A model generated the notes under the pieces. It saw only the letters and a list, made by a program, of their open reading frames with translations. It did not search any database and had not been told where the DNA came from. Made by a program: the position numbers and the translations under genes. A stretch of 64,000 bases of DNA from Paenibacillus polymyxa M1 (lineage in GTDB: Bacteria > Bacillota > Bacilli > Paenibacillales > Paenibacillaceae), in the NCBI RefSeq assembly GCF_000237325.1, contig NC_017542.1, forward strand, positions 3,816,501-3,880,500. Direction: 5' to 3'. Shown here piece by piece: positions 60,610 to 64,000 of this stretch (position 1 is its first letter; the number at the start of each line of letters is the position of its first letter).

Positions 60610-61301
60610 TGAAAATCCTCCTCTCGTCCGACCAGTACGGAACCAAGCCGCAACCAGGTCGCTCCTTCTTCAACCGCCACTTCAAAATCATTGGACATCC
60701 CCATAGACAAGTGAACGATAGGTTCTCTAGTCAAGGCTTGTCCATTTAACCGATCACGCAGTTCACGCAATCCTCGAAACACAGGTCGAGTATGTTCTGG
60801 GTCTTCCTCATGAGGAGCCATGGTCATCAAGCCGATTACGTCCACATGTTCCAACTCGCGAATTTGTTCCAAGAAAGGGGCGACCGTCTCGGGGGATAAG
60901 CCGTATTTTGAAATTTCCCCAGAAATATTGACTTGCACAAAAGCTTTGACTCGCAGTCCCAAAGCGGCTGCCTTCTTATCCAATTCCTGAGCGAGCGATA
61001 AGCGATCAAGCGAATGTATAAATTTAAATTTTCCAATTACATCTTTAACCTTATTCGTTTGGAGATGACCAATAAAATGCCACGTTCCCCGGTCACCCAA
61101 CTTGCTCCATTTATCTGCAGCATCCTGCCAGCGATTTTCGCCCACATGCTCCAAGTCGTTATCCAATACGGATGCCATTGCCGCCGCCGAAACATATTTC
61201 GTGACAGCGATCACATTTACTTCATCACGCGAACGTCCGCTACGGGCACATGCCGCTTCGATACGGGCGTTAACTTCTTTAATTCGTTCCTCCAAAGACA
61301 C
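60600..61301 (-). CDS. ylmE: PLP homeostasis protein (YggS/YlmE)
   Basis: About 233 aa from the GTG at 61301, chosen because it lies after the ylmD stop and has AGAGG upstream; other starts up to 61334 would overlap. PLP lysine in VIAVTKYVS; TWHFIGHLQTNKVK; LSMGMSNDFEVAVEEGATWL is the phosphate-binding end. Binds PLP and controls its level; no catalytic reaction. Confidence 0.9.
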   Translation of the reverse strand: MSLEERIKEVNARIEAACARSGRSRDEVNVIAVTKYVSAAAMASVLDNDLEHVGENRWQDAADKWSKLGDRGTWHFIGHLQTNKVKDVIGKFKFIHSLDRLSLAQELDKKAAALGLRVKAFVQVNISGEISKYGLSPETVAPFLEQIRELEHVDVIGLMTMAPHEEDPEHTRPVFRGLRELRDRLNGQALTREPIVHLSMGMSNDFEVAVEEGATWLRLGSVLVGREEDFQWA

Positions 61302-61309
61302 GGGAGGAC

Positions 61310-62194
61310 TCACCTCTCTTCCAGACCAATCCAACTCGCCATTCTTCCTGTAACGCCGCCTTCCTTACGATATGAAAAAAACAAATCGCTACGGCTACTC
61401 GTGCACAAGGTAGTACATTCGATATGGCTCGGCAATATTCCTGCTTTCATCATAATGTGTCGATTGCATTGTTTCAAGTCAAGTAGTGTTTTTCCGCCCG
61501 TTAAGGGGAAATAAACAGAACCTTCCCATTTATCATTACCCGGGCAATCATGCTCTAAAACCCGAATTTGGCTCATCACATGCTCATCTACCTCATAGGA
61601 TTCAGGACCAATGGAAGGACCAATAGCTGCTAATATATCGGACGGCTGAGATCCATATTCAGTTTGCATGGTCTGTACCATTTTCAACGCAATCTCCGCC
61701 ACTGTTCCCTTCCAGCCTGCATGCGCCAACCCAATCACACGATGCACGGGATCACAAAAATATAGGGGTACACAGTCCGCATAAAAGGACGTCAGCAAAA
61801 TGCCTGGTATATTCGTCAAAAGTCCATCTGTGTCCTGAAAAGCTGATGCACGATCCATAAAGCCTCGCCCACGATCAGCAGCCTGGACAACAGCAACATG
61901 ATTACCGTGGACCTGCTCGCCGCACGTCCACGCTTCAGCAGCAAAACCAAGCTGCTCAGCAATTAATCGGCGGTTGCGAATGACTTTCTCGGGGTCATCC
62001 CCTACATGAAACGCACAGTTCAGACTATCGTATGGCGCTTCACTGACACCGCCATGACGCCCTGTAAACCCCGCTGTTAATCCCTGAACCTGCCGCTCCC
62101 AAGATTGAATATATAACAACTCCGGCACGGGACGTCTGCCATCTTGCATGGGCGTAGTCCCTGTAGCCTCGGTATTCACTATAAACGGTTCCAT
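61310..62194 (-). CDS. ylmD: YlmD/YfiH-family multicopper-type purine/polyphenol enzyme
   Basis: 294 aa from the ATG at 62194 with AGAGGTG. LACC1/YfiH signature: CGEQVHGNHVAVVQ, YADCVPLYFCDPVHRVIGL followed by AHAGWKGT. The His-Cys-His metal site is visible. Family enzymes act on purine nucleosides or phenols; the physiological substrate here is unproven. Confidence 0.88.
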   Translation of the reverse strand: MEPFIVNTEATGTTPMQDGRRPVPELLYIQSWERQVQGLTAGFTGRHGGVSEAPYDSLNCAFHVGDDPEKVIRNRRLIAEQLGFAAEAWTCGEQVHGNHVAVVQAADRGRGFMDRASAFQDTDGLLTNIPGILLTSFYADCVPLYFCDPVHRVIGLAHAGWKGTVAEIALKMVQTMQTEYGSQPSDILAAIGPSIGPESYEVDEHVMSQIRVLEHDCPGNDKWEGSVYFPLTGGKTLLDLKQCNRHIMMKAGILPSHIECTTLCTSSRSDLFFSYRKEGGVTGRMASWIGLEER

Positions 62195-62276
62195 TTTGTT
62201 CTCACCTCTACTGCCCAGTGTACCAAAAAGCCGCCGCTGTGTCTTCACAACATACTAAATTACGTGTCCCTCCTGT

Positions 62277-62585
62277 TCAAAAGACCCGTCGGTCATTCCG
62301 CTCCTGACGTTCGATATACAGCTTTTCCTCCCTTTCATCCGGTGGCTCATGCAATCCCTCCAGTCGAACAAGCACAACATCCGAACCAATTTTCACAATG
62401 TTGCGCCACGGAATAACCAATTCGCTTCCCCCTCCAAACCAGCCCATGAATCGACTGCTGCCCGGAACCACAATAGCTTCAATTTTCCCTTGTCGTACGT
62501 CAATCTCCAGATCACTGATTTGTCCCAGACGTCGTCCATCTACAATGTTAATGACATCCTTGGTTTGAAACTCGGAAATTTTCAT
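62277..62585 (-). CDS. ylmC: PRC-barrel protein (YlmC/YmxH-like)
   Basis: 102 aa from the ATG at 62585 (MKISEFQTKDVINIVDGRRL), the usual family start; a start at 62621 has a slightly better ribosome site and cannot be excluded. PRC-barrel strands (GQISDLEIDVRQGKIEAIVV, IPWRNIVKIGSDVVLVRLEG). Conserved after sigG in spore formers. C-terminal basic tail. Confidence 0.85.
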   Translation of the reverse strand: MKISEFQTKDVINIVDGRRLGQISDLEIDVRQGKIEAIVVPGSSRFMGWFGGGSELVIPWRNIVKIGSDVVLVRLEGLHEPPDEREEKLYIERQERNDRRVF

Positions 62586-62677
62586 GGCTCTTACTGACGT
62601 TTCCGGTGCATTCACACGCATCACATCCTTTATTTCACTATATGAGTGGAAGAGCCCAAAAAATGTCCTACAAACGC

Positions 62678-62704
62678 AAAAACGATCCGCACGGGATCGT
62701 TTTT
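62678..62704 (-). terminator. Terminator after sigG
   Basis: AAAACGATCC/GGATCGTTTT around 5 bases, T-rich on both sides, about 35 bases past the sigG stop. It can act in both directions. Confidence 0.88.
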
Positions 62705-62738
62705 GTCACTGAATCATTCAAACATTTTGTTCATTTCA

Positions 62739-63521
62739 TTAGGACTTTACATGTTTTTGCATTTGCTGTATAGCCGACTTCTCTAATCTCGAAACCTGGG
62801 CTTGAGAGATACCGATTTCGTCGGCAACCTCCATTTGCGTCTTTCCTTCATAAAAACGCATAGACAATATCATCTTTTCACGCTGGCCCAGGCGATGCAT
62901 CGCTTCCCGGAGAGCGATTTCCTCAATCCATGAGACGTCTTTATTTCTGTCATCACTGATCTGATCCATCACATAGATTGGGTCGCCCCCGTCGTGATAT
63001 ATCGGCTCGAACAGCGAAACTGGATCCTGAATCGCATCCAATGCGAACACAACATCTTCTTTAGGCACATTTAGCACTTCTGATATTTCAAAAATCGTTG
63101 GTTCCCGCGAGTTCAGATTTGTCAGACTGTCCCGCACCTGAAGCGCCTTATATGCAATATCCCGCAACGAACGGGACACACGGATCGGGTTGTTATCCCG
63201 CAAATAACGGCGGATCTCTCCGATGATCATCGGCACCGCATAAGTGGAGAACTTTACGTTTTGCGAAAGGTCAAAATTATCAATCGCCTTCATCAGGCCG
63301 ATGCATCCTACCTGGAACAAATCGTCCACAAACTCCCCCCGATTGTTAAAACGCTGAATCACACTCAGGACGAGCCGGAGATTGCCGTTGACCAATTTTT
63401 CTCTGGCTGATCGTTCATTATTTTGCTGAAGTGATGTGAACAGCTCGCGCATTTCTGCATTGGTTAATACCGGCAGTTTAGCGGTATCCACACCGCAAAT
63501 TTCCACTTTGTTTCGGGTCAT
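62739..63521 (-). CDS. sigG: Sporulation sigma factor G
   Basis: 260 aa, GGGAGG before ATG. MTRNKVEICGVDTAKLPVLT is the typical SigG start. Region 2 (FNNRGEFVDDLFQVGCIGLM, FSTYAVPMIIGEIRRYLRDN), region 3 and region 4 (MEVADEIGISQAQVSRLEKS) are complete. Directs late forespore transcription. Follows sigE as in Bacillus. Confidence 0.96.
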   Translation of the reverse strand: MTRNKVEICGVDTAKLPVLTNAEMRELFTSLQQNNERSAREKLVNGNLRLVLSVIQRFNNRGEFVDDLFQVGCIGLMKAIDNFDLSQNVKFSTYAVPMIIGEIRRYLRDNNPIRVSRSLRDIAYKALQVRDSLTNLNSREPTIFEISEVLNVPKEDVVFALDAIQDPVSLFEPIYHDGGDPIYVMDQISDDRNKDVSWIEEIALREAMHRLGQREKMILSMRFYEGKTQMEVADEIGISQAQVSRLEKSAIQQMQKHVKS

Positions 63522-63617
63522 CGTGTCTTACCTCCCAAGGAGCAACATTAATGTACATTATCTCCTGAGGTCATTTTTTTATTCGCCGTTTCCATCGCTT
63601 CCGGATATCTCCAAGCA

Positions 63618-64000
63618 TTATACCATTTTATTAAATTCCTTTCGTAAGCGCTTTATAATTCGTTTTTCCAGACGCGAAATATACGATTGCGATATACCCA
63701 ACAGGTCAGCAACATCCTTCTGTGTCTTCTCTTCTCCGTCTTGTAAACCGAAGCGAAGTTCCATAATCAAACGCTCTCGATCTGTCAGCTTATCCAGTGC
63801 CTTATGCAATAATTTACGGTCTACTTGCTCCTCAATATTACGATAAATGGTATCATTTTCCGTTCCCATCACATCGGAAAGCAACAACTCATTACCATCC
63901 CAATCGATATTCAGAGGCTCATCAAAAGAAACCTCCGTTCTCGTTTTGCTATTGCGACGCAAATACATTAAAATCTCATTCTCAATGCATCGGGATGCAT
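63618..64000 (-). CDS. sigE: Sporulation sigma factor E, C-terminal part
   Basis: About 127 codons visible; the N-terminal part and pro-sequence lie beyond the right edge. Starts in-frame with [20 protein letters not shown], the end of region 2. Region 4 HTH ([20 protein letters not shown]) and the C-terminal [11 protein letters not shown] are present. Mother-cell sigma factor, normally in the spoIIGA-sigE operon. Confidence 0.95.
   Translation of the reverse strand, partial: ASRCIENEILMYLRRNSKTRTEVSFDEPLNIDWDGNELLLSDVMGTENDTIYRNIEEQVDRKLLHKALDKLTDRERLIMELRFGLQDGEEKTQKDVADLLGISQSYISRLEKRIIKRLRKEFNKMV

Overview
The window is chromosomal DNA of an endospore-forming member of the Bacillota, most likely Paenibacillus. 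The evidence is the order sigE-sigG-ylmC-ylmD-ylmE-sepF-ylmG-ylmH-divIVA-ileS-lspA-rluD-pyr, which is the Bacillus-type order, together with the style of the proteins. It has two parts: a prophage from base 1 to about 42,020, and host chromosome from about 42,027 to 64,000. Species assignment is inference; no database was searched.

Prophage, late part (1-18,953, all minus strand). This is a contractile-tailed (myovirus) structural module of the PBSX/skin type. In transcription order it holds terminase small and large subunits, portal, Mu F-like minor head protein, XkdF-like protease/scaffold, major capsid, head-tail connectors (YqbF/G/H/I/J-like), YqzN-like protein, tail sheath, tail tube, tail assembly chaperone with a visible -1 frameshift site, tape measure, XkdP, XkdQ, XkdR, XkdS, XkdT and the start of XkdU. 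Tail fibre, lysis and the distal attachment site lie left of the window. xkdQ and xkdS each carry a frameshift.

Prophage, accessory part (18,998-26,870). Three paralogous secreted or lipoprotein genes surround a ParB-methyltransferase fusion. There is also a structured candidate small RNA on the opposite strand (20,984-21,085), a 33-residue membrane peptide (22,476-22,577), and a two-gene CBASS-type operon: a CD-NTase plus an S-4TM membrane effector (24,665-26,602) with its own promoter and terminator.

Prophage, early part (26,857-41,904). ArpU-like late regulator, small proteins, a frameshifted RuvC-like resolvase, DnaB-type helicase, a lambda-O-like initiator whose gene holds six 20-bp iterons (probable origin), RecT and YqaJ exonuclease. 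A genetic switch follows: divergent Cro-like and ImmR-like repressors with five GCAAC-N5-GTTKC operators, one filling the spacer of a consensus promoter. On the plus strand come the ImmA-type protease, tyrosine integrase, then an EVE/PUA-like-HNH endonuclease and a NudG-like Nudix hydrolase wedged between integrase and attachment site. The prophage abuts the 3' end of a tRNA with CAT anticodon.

Host part. pyrR-pyrB-pyrC-carA-carB-pyrF-pyrE encodes UMP synthesis except dihydroorotate dehydrogenase. It is controlled by a PyrR attenuator with a clear promoter, binding loop and terminator. Then come rluD, lspA, yteA-like, a DUF5665 protein, ileS with a T-box leader, divIVA, the ylm/sepF division cluster, and the sporulation sigma factors sigG and sigE (sigE runs off the right edge).
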